59,562 bases of DNA from Streptomyces lomondensis (GCF_014651035.1 NZ_BMWC01000022.1:1-59562); one strand, 5' to 3'; positions 20,440 through 29,350 are shown, counted from the first letter of the stretch. The notes: generated by a model not told the origin, from the sequence alone. Numbers and translations: made by a program.

Positions 20440-21096
20440 TCAGACATCCTCGGCGAGCGCCTGGACCAGGGCGTCGGTCTGCGGGTCGCGGCGGGCGGTC
20501 ACCGACAGCATGGCCACGAACTGCTCGACGAGCCAGTCGCGGAGGTCGTCGGCGGGGGGCTGCTTGTCCTCGTCGAGCCAGATGAGCGACGACGCCTCGA
20601 CGGCGGTGATCCACATGCGGATGGTCATGCGCAGGCGGGGGCCGGGGTCGGTGACGTCCAGGTGCCGGAGGATGTGCTCGGCGGCGGCGCGGCGGACGCC
20701 GTCGACGATGGCGGTGGTGCGGGATGTCTCGACGACGCTGCCGCCCTGGAGGAGGGCGCTGAAGCCGGCGTCGTGCTCGTCGACGAAGGTGAGGTAGCGG
20801 TCGAGGGCGCGGGAGAGGCGGGGGAGGAGGGGGCCCTCGCGGGGTTCGTCGAAGCAGTGCTGGAGCTCGTCGGCGGCGGAGCGGAGGGCGGCCTCGTAGA
20901 GCTGCTGCTTGCCGCCCGGGAAGTACCGGTACACCAGGGGGCGTGACACCCCGGCCGCTTCCGCCACGTCGTCCAGGGAGACCTCCTCCGGGGCGCGGTG
21001 CGCGAAGAGGTTCAGCGCGGCGGTGAGCAGCTGGCTGCGGCGTTCCTCGACGCTGAGTCGCCGGTAGGCGGGGGTGGGGGCGGCGGCTGGTGTCAT
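20440..21096 (-). CDS. TetR-family transcriptional regulator
   Basis: 218 residues from ATG 21096. The N-terminal helix-turn-helix is RRSQLLTAALNLFAHR...VSLDDVAEAAGVSRPLVYRYFPGGK (pieces), a standard TetR DNA-binding domain, followed by an all-helical ligand domain. The upstream open frame to 21465 is GC-bias extension, not protein-like. The closest metabolic neighbour is the AurF-like oxygenase gene on the same strand, about 1 kb upstream, beyond a plus-strand coiled-coil gene. Confidence 0.9.
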   Translation of the reverse strand: MTPAAAPTPAYRRLSVEERRSQLLTAALNLFAHRAPEEVSLDDVAEAAGVSRPLVYRYFPGGKQQLYEAALRSAADELQHCFDEPREGPLLPRLSRALDRYLTFVDEHDAGFSALLQGGSVVETSRTTAIVDGVRRAAAEHILRHLDVTDPGPRLRMTIRMWITAVEASSLIWLDEDKQPPADDLRDWLVEQFVAMLSVTARRDPQTDALVQALAEDV

Positions 21097-21467
21097 GTGC
21101 GGCAGCGTAATCGGGGGGTCGGGGGGCTGCGTAGCGGTGTGTGGGAGCGTGCGGGTGCCTCCGGCGGTGGGGCGGGGTGCCTGCGGCGGCCTGCGCGGGT
21201 GGGGTGGGGGTGCGCGTTGCGCCTTGTCGCCGGGTGTGGGTCGGGGCCGCGCCGGGGGGTGTCCGTCCTCGAAACGGCGCGATGGGGTTGGACGCCGACT
21301 GACTGTCCGTTGACGCGCCAACCGCTGCGGGCGGACACCCCCCGACACGGCCCCTTGCGTGATCCGGCGGCTGCGGGTGCGTGGGGCTCCTGCTATCGGG
21401 CGTCCACGTGCGCGAAGTCGATGGCTGTAATCCGGGCCTCCCCGGGGGGCAGCTCGGCCAGTCATGA
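21097..21467. other. G-rich intergenic region upstream of the TetR gene
   Basis: About 370 bases with long GT/G-rich runs on the plus strand and no convincing gene. A short ATG frame at 21421-21510 (MAVIRASPGGSSASHDGRG...) runs into the next coding region out of frame, which may reflect a frameshift. Confidence 0.4.
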
Positions 21468-22112
21468 CGGGCGCGGGGTCGAACCGCGGTCACAGCCGAC
21501 CTCGCGGTAGTCAAACAGCAGGTCGCGGACCAGCAGCACACCGTCAGCCAGTTCAGGCAGGACACCACCGCCGCCGCCATCACCACAGGACTCGCCGAGA
21601 TCCGGGCCGTCGCCCGGGAAGAACTCGCCCGCGTCAGCGGTGCCATCGACCGGCTCGACGGCCGGCTCCGCGCGCTGGCCCCACCGGCCGCCTCGGAATC
21701 CGCGCCGCAGGCGTCGGGCGAGGCCCCGCCGGACCTCGCAACGCTCCGGGCGGCCGCCGGTATCTCGGCCGCCGTGCTCCACGCCCACCGCGACACCTGG
21801 GAGTTCCTCGTCAAGCACGCCGGGGCGGACCAGCACTTTCACGTCCCCGGGGCCGTCGCCGAGACGTGCGGAATCGTCGTCGCGCGGCTGTCCGGGCCCA
21901 GCCTCGTCGCCGTCCTCACCCGCCTCGACGACGTCCGGCGCGACACGGCCGCCGGCCTCGGCACCCAGGCCATCGCCCACCATCTCCACGAACGTATCGG
22001 CCGGATCGTCGAGGTGATCGCCCGGGACCCGCGGACCGGTGGCGACTGTGATCCCGTAATCATCCGCATCGACGACCGCCCCAAGGCGGACGACGGCGAC
22101 GGGCAGCAGTGA
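21468..22112 (+). pseudogene. Coiled-coil hypothetical protein, apparently lacking a start codon
   Basis: The frame from 21468 to 22112 has good coding character throughout, including a helical heptad-like stretch (VKQQVADQQHTVSQFRQD; EELARVSGAIDRLDGRL) and the C-terminal block RDTWEFLVKHAGADQ. However, no ATG, GTG or TTG occurs between the in-frame stop at 21465 and GTG 21774. Either translation starts at 21774 (112 residues), with coding-like DNA upstream, or the 5' end is lost or frameshifted. An ATG in another frame at 21421 could supply the missing start after a frameshift. Function unknown. Confidence 0.5.
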
Positions 22113-22118
22113 CGCGGT

Positions 22119-22150
22119 GACGCCCCACCCGGCCATCCGAGTGGGGCGTC
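22119..22150. terminator. Bidirectional hairpin terminator
   Basis: A perfect 10-bp stem (GACGCCCCAC / GTGGGGCGTC) with a 12-base loop between two convergent genes, just after both stops. Confidence 0.8.
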
Positions 22151-22160
22151 CGCGGGGCCG

Positions 22161-23099
22161 TTACGCCAGCAGCCCCGACGACTTCCACAGCCGCCGGCCG
22201 ACGCCGCGCAGCACCCCGATGTCGTCGAGGAAGTCGGTCAGGCGCTTCGAGCCGTTCTGCATGACCTCGCGGCGATGGCCGCTGGCCTTGACCTGGGCGA
22301 GGGCCTCCCGCTTGTCCAGGCCGACGTTCGTGTAGACCTCGGGGTTCACGAACGCCACCGAGAACACCCGGGCGAACTCGCCGGAGGTGATGCGGGTGAA
22401 CTCCTGGGACCACTTGGGGGCCGTCACCATCTGGCGGCGGAGTTCCTCGCGGGCGTAGCGGACGTGGCGGGCCTCCTCCACGACGTGGATGCGGGTGACG
22501 CCGCGGATCAGGGGCTGGACGCGCTCGTCGGGGAACGTCAGGCGCTGCATCCAGTCGAGGACCTCCTCGCCGAGGAGGGTGGCGGTGAAGGAACCCGGTG
22601 TGGTCGAGATGGTTTTGAAGAGGCGGCCCAGGTGCTGGTGGACACGGCTGACCGGGTACCAGGGCGTGTCGCCGTGGGAGATCAGCCGGGCGAACATCTT
22701 GGAGTGCCGGCACTCGTCCTCGATCTCGGTGAGGGCGTAGCGGACGTGCGCGCTGGTCGCCGCCTTGTCGTAGATGTGGCGGACCAGCAGCTGCATGAGG
22801 ATGATCTCGAACCAGATGCCGAGGGATGCGAGGGCCGCCGCCTCGTGCTGGGAGAGCAGGGTGCGCTGTTCCTCGCTCATCCGCTTCCAGAGGGGGGTGT
22901 CGTAGAGCGACACCAGCTCCGGGGGCCAGAACCACTTGCCCTCCTCGAAGGGCGCGTCCCAGTCCAGCTCCTTGTCCGGGTCGAAGGAGTGCTTGGCGGA
23001 GGAGTCGAGCAGCCGCTGGGCCACCTGCTCCCGGTCCTTGAGCAGGCCGAGGGCATCGCGCAGGCCGTCGAGCGCGTCGGCTTCCGTCAGGGTCGTCAT
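22161..23099 (-). CDS. AurF-like diiron oxygenase
   Basis: 312 residues from ATG 23099, with GAGGTGGG upstream. The helical diiron-ligand motifs of the AurF (p-aminobenzoate N-oxygenase) family can be seen: HEAAALASLGIWFE, ALTEIEDECRHSKMF and VVEEARHVRYAREE, giving the Glu/His ligand set. AurF itself oxidises arylamines. Here no biosynthetic cluster surrounds the gene, so its substrate is unknown and a housekeeping or detoxification role is possible. The TetR gene further along the same strand may control it. Confidence 0.85.
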   Translation of the reverse strand: MTTLTEADALDGLRDALGLLKDREQVAQRLLDSSAKHSFDPDKELDWDAPFEEGKWFWPPELVSLYDTPLWKRMSEEQRTLLSQHEAAALASLGIWFEIILMQLLVRHIYDKAATSAHVRYALTEIEDECRHSKMFARLISHGDTPWYPVSRVHQHLGRLFKTISTTPGSFTATLLGEEVLDWMQRLTFPDERVQPLIRGVTRIHVVEEARHVRYAREELRRQMVTAPKWSQEFTRITSGEFARVFSVAFVNPEVYTNVGLDKREALAQVKASGHRREVMQNGSKRLTDFLDDIGVLRGVGRRLWKSSGLLA

Positions 23100-23207
23100 G
23101 GCTGCCCACCTCGTTGTGCACACGTCACCGTCCCCCTTATGAGACTGCCTGTCAGCAAGCCCGTCAATCCCCTGTGCACGACTTGTTGACCCGGCGTCTA
23201 CTCCGGC

Positions 23208-24689
23208 TCAGGACCCGGGCAGCCGGTCCCGTTCCTTCTTCAGCACCGCCTCCATCACCGCCCGCGCGATCGGCGCCGCGTCGCCGCCCCCGCTGATGTC
23301 GCCGCGGTCCGCCTCCGCGTCCTCCACCACCACCGCGACCGCCACCCGCGGCGCGAGGTCCCGGTCGCCCTGCGCCCAGGAGATGAACCAGGCGTACGGC
23401 GTACTGGAGTTGTGGCGGCCGTGCTGGGCAGTGCCGGTCTTGCCGCCCACCCTGGCGCCGCGGATCGCGGCCCGGCGCCCGGTGCCGTCCTCGACCACCT
23501 CCCGCATCAGCGCCCGCAGCCGGACCGCGGTCGAGGGGTACATCGCCTGGCGGATCGCGCGCGAGCCGGCCGTCGCCAGGATGCTGCCGCCCGACCGGAC
23601 CGTGCGCTCCACCAGATAGGGCTCCCGCACCTGGCCGCCGTTGGCCACGGCCGCCGCGACCATCGCCATCTGCAGGGGCGTGGCGCGGGTGTTGTACTGG
23701 CCGATCGACGACAGGGCCAGCTGCGCCTGGTCGACGGTGGTGTCGAAAGTGGACCGGGCCGCAGGGAAGGGGATCCTCAGATCCCCGTTGTTGAAGCCGA
23801 AGGCGTGTGCCGTGGCCGTCATGTCCGTCACACCCACTTCCACACCGAGCTTGGCGAACACCGTGTTGCAGGAGAGCGTGAAGGCCTCGCGCAGGGAGGC
23901 GTCCGCGCAGCCCCGCGACGCGTTCGACAGACGGGTCCGGGTCCCGGGCAGGGTGTAGGGGTCGGGGGAGTCGGTCGGCGCGTCGAGGTCCTTGACCACG
24001 CCGGCGTCCAGCGCGGCGGCCAGGGTGACGACCTTGAAGGTCGAGCCCGGCGGATACGTCTGCCGTACCGCCCGGTTGAGCATCGGGCGGTCCCGGTCGG
24101 CGTTGAGCCGCTTCCAGGCGCGGGACGCCGCCGCCCCGTTCCCGGACAGCGGCTGGGGGTCGTAGGACGGGGTGGAGACCAGGGCCAGGATCCGTCCGGT
24201 CGAGGGCTCCAGTGCCGCCACCGCGCCCTTGCGCCCGGCCAGACCCTGGTACGCGGCCCGTTGCGCGTCCGGGTCGAGGGTCGTCACGACGTCCCCGCCG
24301 GGGTTTCGGGACCGCGTGAAGTCGTTCCACAGCGGGAACGGCGCGAGCATCGGGTCCGAGCCGGACAGGATGCCGTCCTCGCTGTGCTCCAGGAGCGTCG
24401 TCCCGTACAACTGGGAGGCGAAGCCGGTGACCGGGGCGTACAACGGGCCGTCCGTGTAGGTGCGTTCGTAGCGGAGGTGCTCGCGGGTGTCCTTCGAGCC
24501 GGTGACGGGCCGGCCGCCGACCAGGATGTCGCCGCGCGGCTGCTCGTAACGGGTGATGTCCGGGCGGCGGTTGGCCGGGTTGCGGTCGTAGGCCGGGGCC
24601 TGGACGACCTGGACGCGGGCGGCGTTGACCAGCAGCGCCACCAGCAGCAGGGCGCAGAAGAAGCCGGCGTGCCGGATGTGCCGCGTCAC
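23208..24689 (-). CDS. Penicillin-binding protein 2-like transpeptidase
   Basis: 493 residues from GTG 24689, overlapping the FtsW stop by 4 bases (GTGA). One N-terminal membrane anchor is present (about 7-24). The transpeptidase motifs are complete: Ser216-x-x-Lys219 in PPGSTFKVV, Ser273 in LSCNTV, and Lys417 in GGKTGTAQ. It has the pedestal-like N-terminal region of class B enzymes. It should cross-link peptidoglycan outside the membrane together with the adjacent FtsW/RodA-type glycosyltransferase. Streptomyces carry several such pairs. Confidence 0.93.
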   Translation of the reverse strand: MTRHIRHAGFFCALLLVALLVNAARVQVVQAPAYDRNPANRRPDITRYEQPRGDILVGGRPVTGSKDTREHLRYERTYTDGPLYAPVTGFASQLYGTTLLEHSEDGILSGSDPMLAPFPLWNDFTRSRNPGGDVVTTLDPDAQRAAYQGLAGRKGAVAALEPSTGRILALVSTPSYDPQPLSGNGAAASRAWKRLNADRDRPMLNRAVRQTYPPGSTFKVVTLAAALDAGVVKDLDAPTDSPDPYTLPGTRTRLSNASRGCADASLREAFTLSCNTVFAKLGVEVGVTDMTATAHAFGFNNGDLRIPFPAARSTFDTTVDQAQLALSSIGQYNTRATPLQMAMVAAAVANGGQVREPYLVERTVRSGGSILATAGSRAIRQAMYPSTAVRLRALMREVVEDGTGRRAAIRGARVGGKTGTAQHGRHNSSTPYAWFISWAQGDRDLAPRVAVAVVVEDAEADRGDISGGGDAAPIARAVMEAVLKKERDRLPGS

Positions 24690-26050
24690 GGGGTGCCCGG
24701 CCCGTCGTACTGCCGCCGGGCCGAGTCGCTCACCCGGACCAGCAGGGCCACGATCGCCCAGTTGGTGACCACCGACGAGCCGCCCTGCGCCAGGAACGGC
24801 ATCGCCATGCCGGTCAGCGGGATCAGCCCGGTCACCCCGCCCGCGATCACGAACACCTGGAGCGCCACGAGCGAGGCGAGGCCCACCGCGAGCAGCCGGC
24901 CGAACGGCTCGCGCAGCGCGAGGCCCGCCCGGTAGCCGCGCTCCACCAGCAGGCCGTAAAGCAGGAAGACGGCGGACAGACCCGCGAAGCCCAGCTCCTC
25001 GCCCGCCGTGGCCAGGATGAAGTCCGACTTCACGGCGAAGCCGATGAAGACGGAGTGGCCGAGTCCGAGGCCCGTGCCGAGGAGACCGCCCTCCGCGAAG
25101 GCGAACAGCGACTGGGCGAGCTGGTTCGCGCCCTCGCCCGCCTCGATGGAGGCGAACGGGTGCAGCCAGGTCTCGATCCTGCCGTGCACGTGCGGCTCCA
25201 GCCGGCCGACGGCGACCGCGCCCAGCGCCGCCAGCAGCAGGCCCACGGCGATCCAGCCGGTGCGGCCGGTGGCGACGTAGAGGAGGACCACGAACAGGCC
25301 GAAGAAGAGCAGCGAGGTGCCGAGGTCGCGTTCCAGGATCAGGACGCCGACGCTCACCAGCCAGACGGCGACGATCGGGCCGAGGACCCGGCCGGTGGGC
25401 AGCTGGAGCTTCCAGATCCGGCGGCCGGTGCAGGCCAGGGCGTTGCGGTTCGCGGCCAGGTACGCGGCGAAGAACACCGCCAGCAGCACCTTCGCGAACT
25501 CGCCCGGCTGGATGGAGAACCCGGCGATCCGGATCCAGATGCGGGCCCCGTTCACCGCCGGGAACAGGATCGGCAGGGTGAGCAGCACCAGCGCGGCGAC
25601 GACGCAGACGTACGTGTAGCGCTGGAGCACGCGGTGGTCGCGCAGGAGCAGGACGACCAGGATGAACAGCGCCACGCCCAGCGTCGACCACACCAGTTGG
25701 GCCGGTGCCGCCCGGTCGCCCGGGGTCTCCAGGTCGAGCCGGTAGATGAGCACCAGGCCGAGCCCGTTGAGCAGCACGCCGATCGGGAGGAGGAGGGGGT
25801 CGGCGTGCGGGGCCCGCAGGCGCACCGCCAGATGCGCCAGCAGCGCGAGCACGCCGAGCCCGGCGCCGTAGCCGGCGGCGCCGGGCGGGACGGTGCCGTC
25901 GCGGGCGAGGCCCACGGCGCAGTAGCCGTACACCGACAGCAGGACGGCCAGGACGATGAGGGCGAGTTCGATGCCCCGGCGCCGGGGGAGGCGGCGGACG
26001 GCGGGCGCGGGCGGGTCCGCCGTCGCCACGGTGATTCCGGCCTTGCTCAT
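24686..26050 (-). CDS. FtsW/RodA/SpoVE-family lipid II polymerase
   Basis: 454 residues with about ten or more hydrophobic segments and SEDS signatures near the C terminus (GVTGLIPLTGMAMPFLAQGGSS in pieces; TGMAMPFLAQG is diagnostic). An Arg/Pro-rich cytoplasmic N terminus precedes TM1. The predicted activity is polymerisation of lipid II. It is the first gene of a two-gene operon with the PBP. Whether it serves elongation or sporulation cannot be told from sequence. Confidence 0.94.
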   Translation of the reverse strand: MSKAGITVATADPPAPAVRRLPRRRGIELALIVLAVLLSVYGYCAVGLARDGTVPPGAAGYGAGLGVLALLAHLAVRLRAPHADPLLLPIGVLLNGLGLVLIYRLDLETPGDRAAPAQLVWSTLGVALFILVVLLLRDHRVLQRYTYVCVVAALVLLTLPILFPAVNGARIWIRIAGFSIQPGEFAKVLLAVFFAAYLAANRNALACTGRRIWKLQLPTGRVLGPIVAVWLVSVGVLILERDLGTSLLFFGLFVVLLYVATGRTGWIAVGLLLAALGAVAVGRLEPHVHGRIETWLHPFASIEAGEGANQLAQSLFAFAEGGLLGTGLGLGHSVFIGFAVKSDFILATAGEELGFAGLSAVFLLYGLLVERGYRAGLALREPFGRLLAVGLASLVALQVFVIAGGVTGLIPLTGMAMPFLAQGGSSVVTNWAIVALLVRVSDSARRQYDGPGTP

Positions 26051-26102
26051 GTCCGGAACTTACCCAAACAGTGCGTCTTGTGTGCCTTTGGGGGATCGAG
26101 TG

Positions 26103-26639
26103 TCAGCACCAGCGTGGCGCGGGGCCGATGTTGTCGATGTAGCGGGCCGCGCCCCAGGCCCAGGTGCCGTCCGTCAGGAGGTACCAGAGGGGGTTGCCCT
26201 TCACCTTCTCGCCGCCGGTCTTGCAGAAGATCCTGACGATGTCGCCCCGGTGGGCGTACCGGATGATCTGTGAACCGCGGTTCGGGGCGCTGCGCAGCGC
26301 CAGCGTGCTCGCCGTGACGACGCCCTTGTAGAGGCGCCGGTCGTGGTGGCTGTCCCCGCCGCTCCCGTCGTGGTCGTGGTGCCCGCCGTTGCCGCCGATC
26401 GGGTCGTGGTCGTGGTGCCCGCCGTTGCCGCCGATCGGGTCGTGGTCGTGGTGCCCGCCGTTGCCGCCGATCGGGTCGTGGTCGTGGTGCCCGTCGCCGC
26501 CGCTCGGGTCGTGGTGGTGGTTGCCGTTGCCGCCGGTCGGGTCCCAGTCGTCGTGCGCGGCGGCGGCGGGCGTGACGGCGGCCGCGGCGGCGAGGAGCCC
26601 GGCGGCGGTTGCTATGGACAGGCGGGAGCGCAGGGACAT
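26103..26639 (-). CDS. Secreted His/Asp/Gly-repeat protein with C-terminal SH3-like domain
   Basis: 178 residues from ATG 26639, decided by GGAGGT 8 bases upstream. The signal peptide is about 1-28 (ends TPAAAAH). Residues about 29-100 hold six copies of a 12-residue repeat, with three identical DHDPIGGNGGHH units flanked by variants. The C-terminal about 75 residues look like an SH3-type domain (TLALRSAPNRGSQIIRYAHRGD; GNPLWYLLTDGTWAWGAARYI) of the kind that binds cell-wall peptides. The repeat is rich in His/Asp and could bind metal ions, which is inference. Upstream on the same strand is the orphan kinase gene (114-base gap). Confidence 0.85.
   Translation of the reverse strand: MSLRSRLSIATAAGLLAAAAAVTPAAAAHDDWDPTGGNGNHHHDPSGGDGHHDHDPIGGNGGHHDHDPIGGNGGHHDHDPIGGNGGHHDHDGSGGDSHHDRRLYKGVVTASTLALRSAPNRGSQIIRYAHRGDIVRIFCKTGGEKVKGNPLWYLLTDGTWAWGAARYIDNIGPAPRWC
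26367..26545 (-). repeat. 36-bp tandem repeat inside the SH3 protein gene
   Basis: Copies begin at 26367, 26403 and 26439 with identical 36-bp units (12 codons), then a diverged copy at 26475 and a shorter one near 26508. The DNA identity of the central copies suggests recent expansion. Confidence 0.9.
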
Positions 26640-26753
26640 GGGGATTACCTCCATGTGAGGGCGAAAGTGCCGAAGCTGACTAATCGCCACATTAGGAGCG
26701 TCCTCCCGAAGGCGCCCCTCACAGTGGGCCATAGGAGGAGGGGAACCCGGCTC

Positions 26754-28007
26754 TCAGCCGGCCGGCAGTTCCAGGGTCGCCACCGCTCCGCCGTCCGGCG
26801 CGTTCGCGAACTCCAGCCGCGCCCCCAGCACCTCCGCCTGCCCCGACGCGATCGTCAGCCCCAGCCCGTGCCCCCGGGCCCCGCCCTCCGTACGGAACCG
26901 CTGCGGCCCGTGCGCCACCAGGTACTCCGGAAAACCGTCCCCGTGATCACGAACGGTCACCACCGGGCCGTTCACGGTCAGCACGACCGGCCCCCGCCCG
27001 TGCTTGTGCGCGTTGGCCACGAGGTTCCCGAGCACCCGCTCCAGCCGCCGCCGGTCCGTCTCCACGGCCACGTCCCGTACGACCCTGACCTCCGTGCCGT
27101 TCCCCGCGGCCCGCACCACCCGCTCGGCCAGCGGCCCCAACCGCTCGGTGTCCAGCTCCAGCCGCTCCCGCCCGGTGTCCAGCCGGGAGATCTCCAGCAG
27201 GTCCTCGGTGAGGGTGCGCAGCGCCGCCACCCGGTCCCGCACCAGCTCGGTCGGGCGGCCCGGCGGCAGCAGCTCGGCCGCCGCGTGCAGCCCGGTCAGC
27301 GGGGTGCGCAGCTCATGGGCCACGTCCGCGGTGAACCGCTGCTCGGCGAGCAGCTTGCCCTGCAACGACGACGCCATGGAGTCCAGCGCGGCGGCGACCG
27401 CGGCCACCTCGTCCTGCGGGCGCCCCGGAACCCTCGCCCCCGGGTCCGCACGGGGGTCGTTCACGCGCGCGTCCAGATCGCCCGCGCTGATCCGCCGGGC
27501 CACCAGGGCCGTGGTGTGCAGCCGCCGCGTCACCCGCGTCACCGCGAACGCGCCGACCAGCAGCGTCGCCCCGATCGCCAGCCCCGAGGACCACAGGATC
27601 GCCCGGTCCAGGCCCTCGATGGTGCGCGCCTGCTGCGAGTAGTCGATCGCCACGGCCAGCGCCCGGTCGCCGTCGGCGGGCCCCGCCGCCCACATCGTGG
27701 GGCGCCCCGCGAAGTCGGCGACCATCGTGCCGCGGTCCCCGGCCACCGCCAGGTCGCGCAGCTGCCGGGGCAGCCCCGGGGGGTCCACCCCGGCGCCCCG
27801 GCGGAGCGTGTCCCCGGCCTCGTACCGCTCCGTCGCCTGCGTCAGCCGCTGCAGCGCCTGGTCGCGGGCCTGGCCGACGGTCTGGTTGGTCACCTGCACA
27901 TGCACCAGGACGCCCAGCAGGGCGGCCAGCGCGCAGCACATCACCGTGATGAAGGCGGCGGCCTTCACGGCCAGCGGCCCGGACCACTGCGGGAGCCCGG
28001 GTCTCAT
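26754..28007 (-). CDS. Sensor histidine kinase without an adjacent response regulator
   Basis: 417 residues from ATG 28007, which overlaps the lipoprotein stop (ATGA). TM1 is about 12-36, followed by an extracytoplasmic domain of about 100 residues, TM2 (136-157) and HAMP. The H-box has His231 in DVAHELRTPLTG, the N-box is NLVANAHKHG, and DHGDGFP and GHGLGLTIA complete the ATPase. The order lipoprotein then kinase recalls the cse operon, where the CseA lipoprotein modulates the CseC kinase, but no regulator gene is present here. Its partner regulator must lie elsewhere or be shared. Confidence 0.92.
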   Translation of the reverse strand: MRPGLPQWSGPLAVKAAAFITVMCCALAALLGVLVHVQVTNQTVGQARDQALQRLTQATERYEAGDTLRRGAGVDPPGLPRQLRDLAVAGDRGTMVADFAGRPTMWAAGPADGDRALAVAIDYSQQARTIEGLDRAILWSSGLAIGATLLVGAFAVTRVTRRLHTTALVARRISAGDLDARVNDPRADPGARVPGRPQDEVAAVAAALDSMASSLQGKLLAEQRFTADVAHELRTPLTGLHAAAELLPPGRPTELVRDRVAALRTLTEDLLEISRLDTGRERLELDTERLGPLAERVVRAAGNGTEVRVVRDVAVETDRRRLERVLGNLVANAHKHGRGPVVLTVNGPVVTVRDHGDGFPEYLVAHGPQRFRTEGGARGHGLGLTIASGQAEVLGARLEFANAPDGGAVATLELPAG

Positions 28008-28732
28008 CCGGTGCTCGCGGTGGGGGAGGCGGAGGGGCGCGGGGCGTGGGTGCGCGGGCCGGTGCGCAGCATCTCGTCGTGGGTGAGGAGCATGGCCCGC
28101 TGGTCCCGGTCCCAGGTCCACTGGAGGCGGTACTCGTAGCCCGCGACCTCGGACGGCGAGCGGATGACGAGGGAGCGCCCGGCCAGCTCGACACGGCTGA
28201 GCGCGTCCTCCCACGCCATCACCTGCACCAGCCGGTGCTTCTCGACGGTGTACACGCGCACGGCGGTCGTCCTACCGGGCAGCAGGCTGAAGCCCAGCGT
28301 CAGGTCGTCGCGCCCGTCGCCGGTCAGGTCCCGGTAGTACGGCCGCAGGACCGGGCACTTCCCGCGCCCCGGGCCCTCGGCGCAGTCGGCCATCCGCCGC
28401 TTCGTGTCGCGGTAGGGCGCCTGGCCGCCGTCGTAGTCGCCGGGGCGCGCGGCGATCTCGGCCCGGACGATCCCGACCGGGTCCACCCGGCGGATGTCGC
28501 CGTCGGCGGGGACCTCGACCCCCTTGACCACCTCGGTGTTCACCTCGCCGACCTCGAAGGCCGGACTGGACGCCGGGGTCAGCTCCGGCCAGAGCCGGGC
28601 CGGGCCGACGGCCGTCGGGGTCGAGCCGGCGCCCTCCAGACCGCCGGCGTCCCCGCAGCCCGCGGCGGTCGCCAGCAGGAGGGCGACGGCGGCGGCGCGG
28701 CGGGCTGCCTTTCCAGGACGGCTGAGGGGCAC
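28004..28732 (-). CDS. Predicted lipoprotein coupled to the sensor kinase
   Basis: 242 residues from GTG 28732 with AGGAG upstream. The lipobox ATAAGC places the lipidated cysteine at Cys26. The mature part has a DLTGDGRDDLTLGF segment resembling calcium-binding FG-GAP-like loops and a C-terminal Pro/Ser-rich tail. It overlaps the kinase gene by 4 bases. By position it is likely an extracytoplasmic modulator of that kinase, which is inference from the cse arrangement. Confidence 0.85.
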   Translation of the reverse strand: MPLSRPGKAARRAAAVALLLATAAGCGDAGGLEGAGSTPTAVGPARLWPELTPASSPAFEVGEVNTEVVKGVEVPADGDIRRVDPVGIVRAEIAARPGDYDGGQAPYRDTKRRMADCAEGPGRGKCPVLRPYYRDLTGDGRDDLTLGFSLLPGRTTAVRVYTVEKHRLVQVMAWEDALSRVELAGRSLVIRSPSEVAGYEYRLQWTWDRDQRAMLLTHDEMLRTGPRTHAPRPSASPTASTG

Positions 28733-28846
28733 TGCACTCCTGCGGTTCGTGGGTCATCACGCGGCTCGGGCACGACCGCCGGCCGCGTACACCTTATTCG
28801 TAGGGAAGTCCCATTTGCGGGAGAGGGTGGCCGTGTGCCGTGCCGG

Positions 28847-29350
28847 CTACTCGGTGAGCTCCTCCAGCAGCCGGGCCGTGGGCAGCCCGGCCCGCAGGTA
28901 CTCGACGAACAGCTCGTTGTGCAGCGCCCAGGGCGAGCGGCGGTCCCGGATCAGCCGGATCGCCGCGTCGGCGGAGCTGCCCCGGCGCATCAGCGCGTGG
29001 GCGACGACGAGGCCGGAGCGGTTGTACCCGTGGTAACAGCGCACGAGTACCCTGCGCCCCTCCTCCAGCGCCTCGCACGCCGCCTCGGCCAGCCGGATCA
29101 CCCCGGCCAGCTGCGTCCCGTCCAGGGGCCCGTCGGGGATCGGCCAGACGTGGTGCAGGACGCCTGGATCGGGGCCGTGCCCCGGCAGCCGCAGCAACGT
29201 CTGCACGAGATCGAACTCGTCCCGTACGACGGCGAACTCCGGATGGCCCAGGCCTCCCGTGTACTCGTGGCCGCCCATCCACAGACCGGGGGCGACCTCG
29301 CTCCAGGGGCTCTCGGGAGCCGGCACGTCAGGTTTCCTGCGGGTACGCAA
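28847..29350 (-). CDS. Dual-specificity / tyrosine phosphatase-like protein
   Basis: About 167 residues from a TTG start at 29350, chosen because GGGGAGG lies 6 bases upstream; an ATG at 29398 is in frame but has no ribosome site. The Cys-x5-Arg signature is Cys105 to Arg111 in VRCYHGYNRSG, with a candidate general acid Asp73 in PDGP. The central His-Gly-Tyr-Asn of the loop differs from common HCxxGxxR, but the geometry is kept. It probably removes phosphate from Tyr/Ser/Thr or a small molecule. It is divergent from the NERD-like gene. Confidence 0.82.
   Translation of the reverse strand: MRTRRKPDVPAPESPWSEVAPGLWMGGHEYTGGLGHPEFAVVRDEFDLVQTLLRLPGHGPDPGVLHHVWPIPDGPLDGTQLAGVIRLAEAACEALEEGRRVLVRCYHGYNRSGLVVAHALMRRGSSADAAIRLIRDRRSPWALHNELFVEYLRAGLPTARLLEELTE

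Noticed and set aside
21440..21500. A tRNA-like GGTCGAACC motif before the coiled-coil gene
   Set aside because: The surrounding bases do not form a T-arm or acceptor stem, unlike the fragments at 55944 and 58103.
26367..26545. Possible CRISPR-like array
   Set aside because: The 36-bp units are contiguous without spacers and lie in frame in a secreted-protein gene. The 48-bp units at 30425 also lack spacers.
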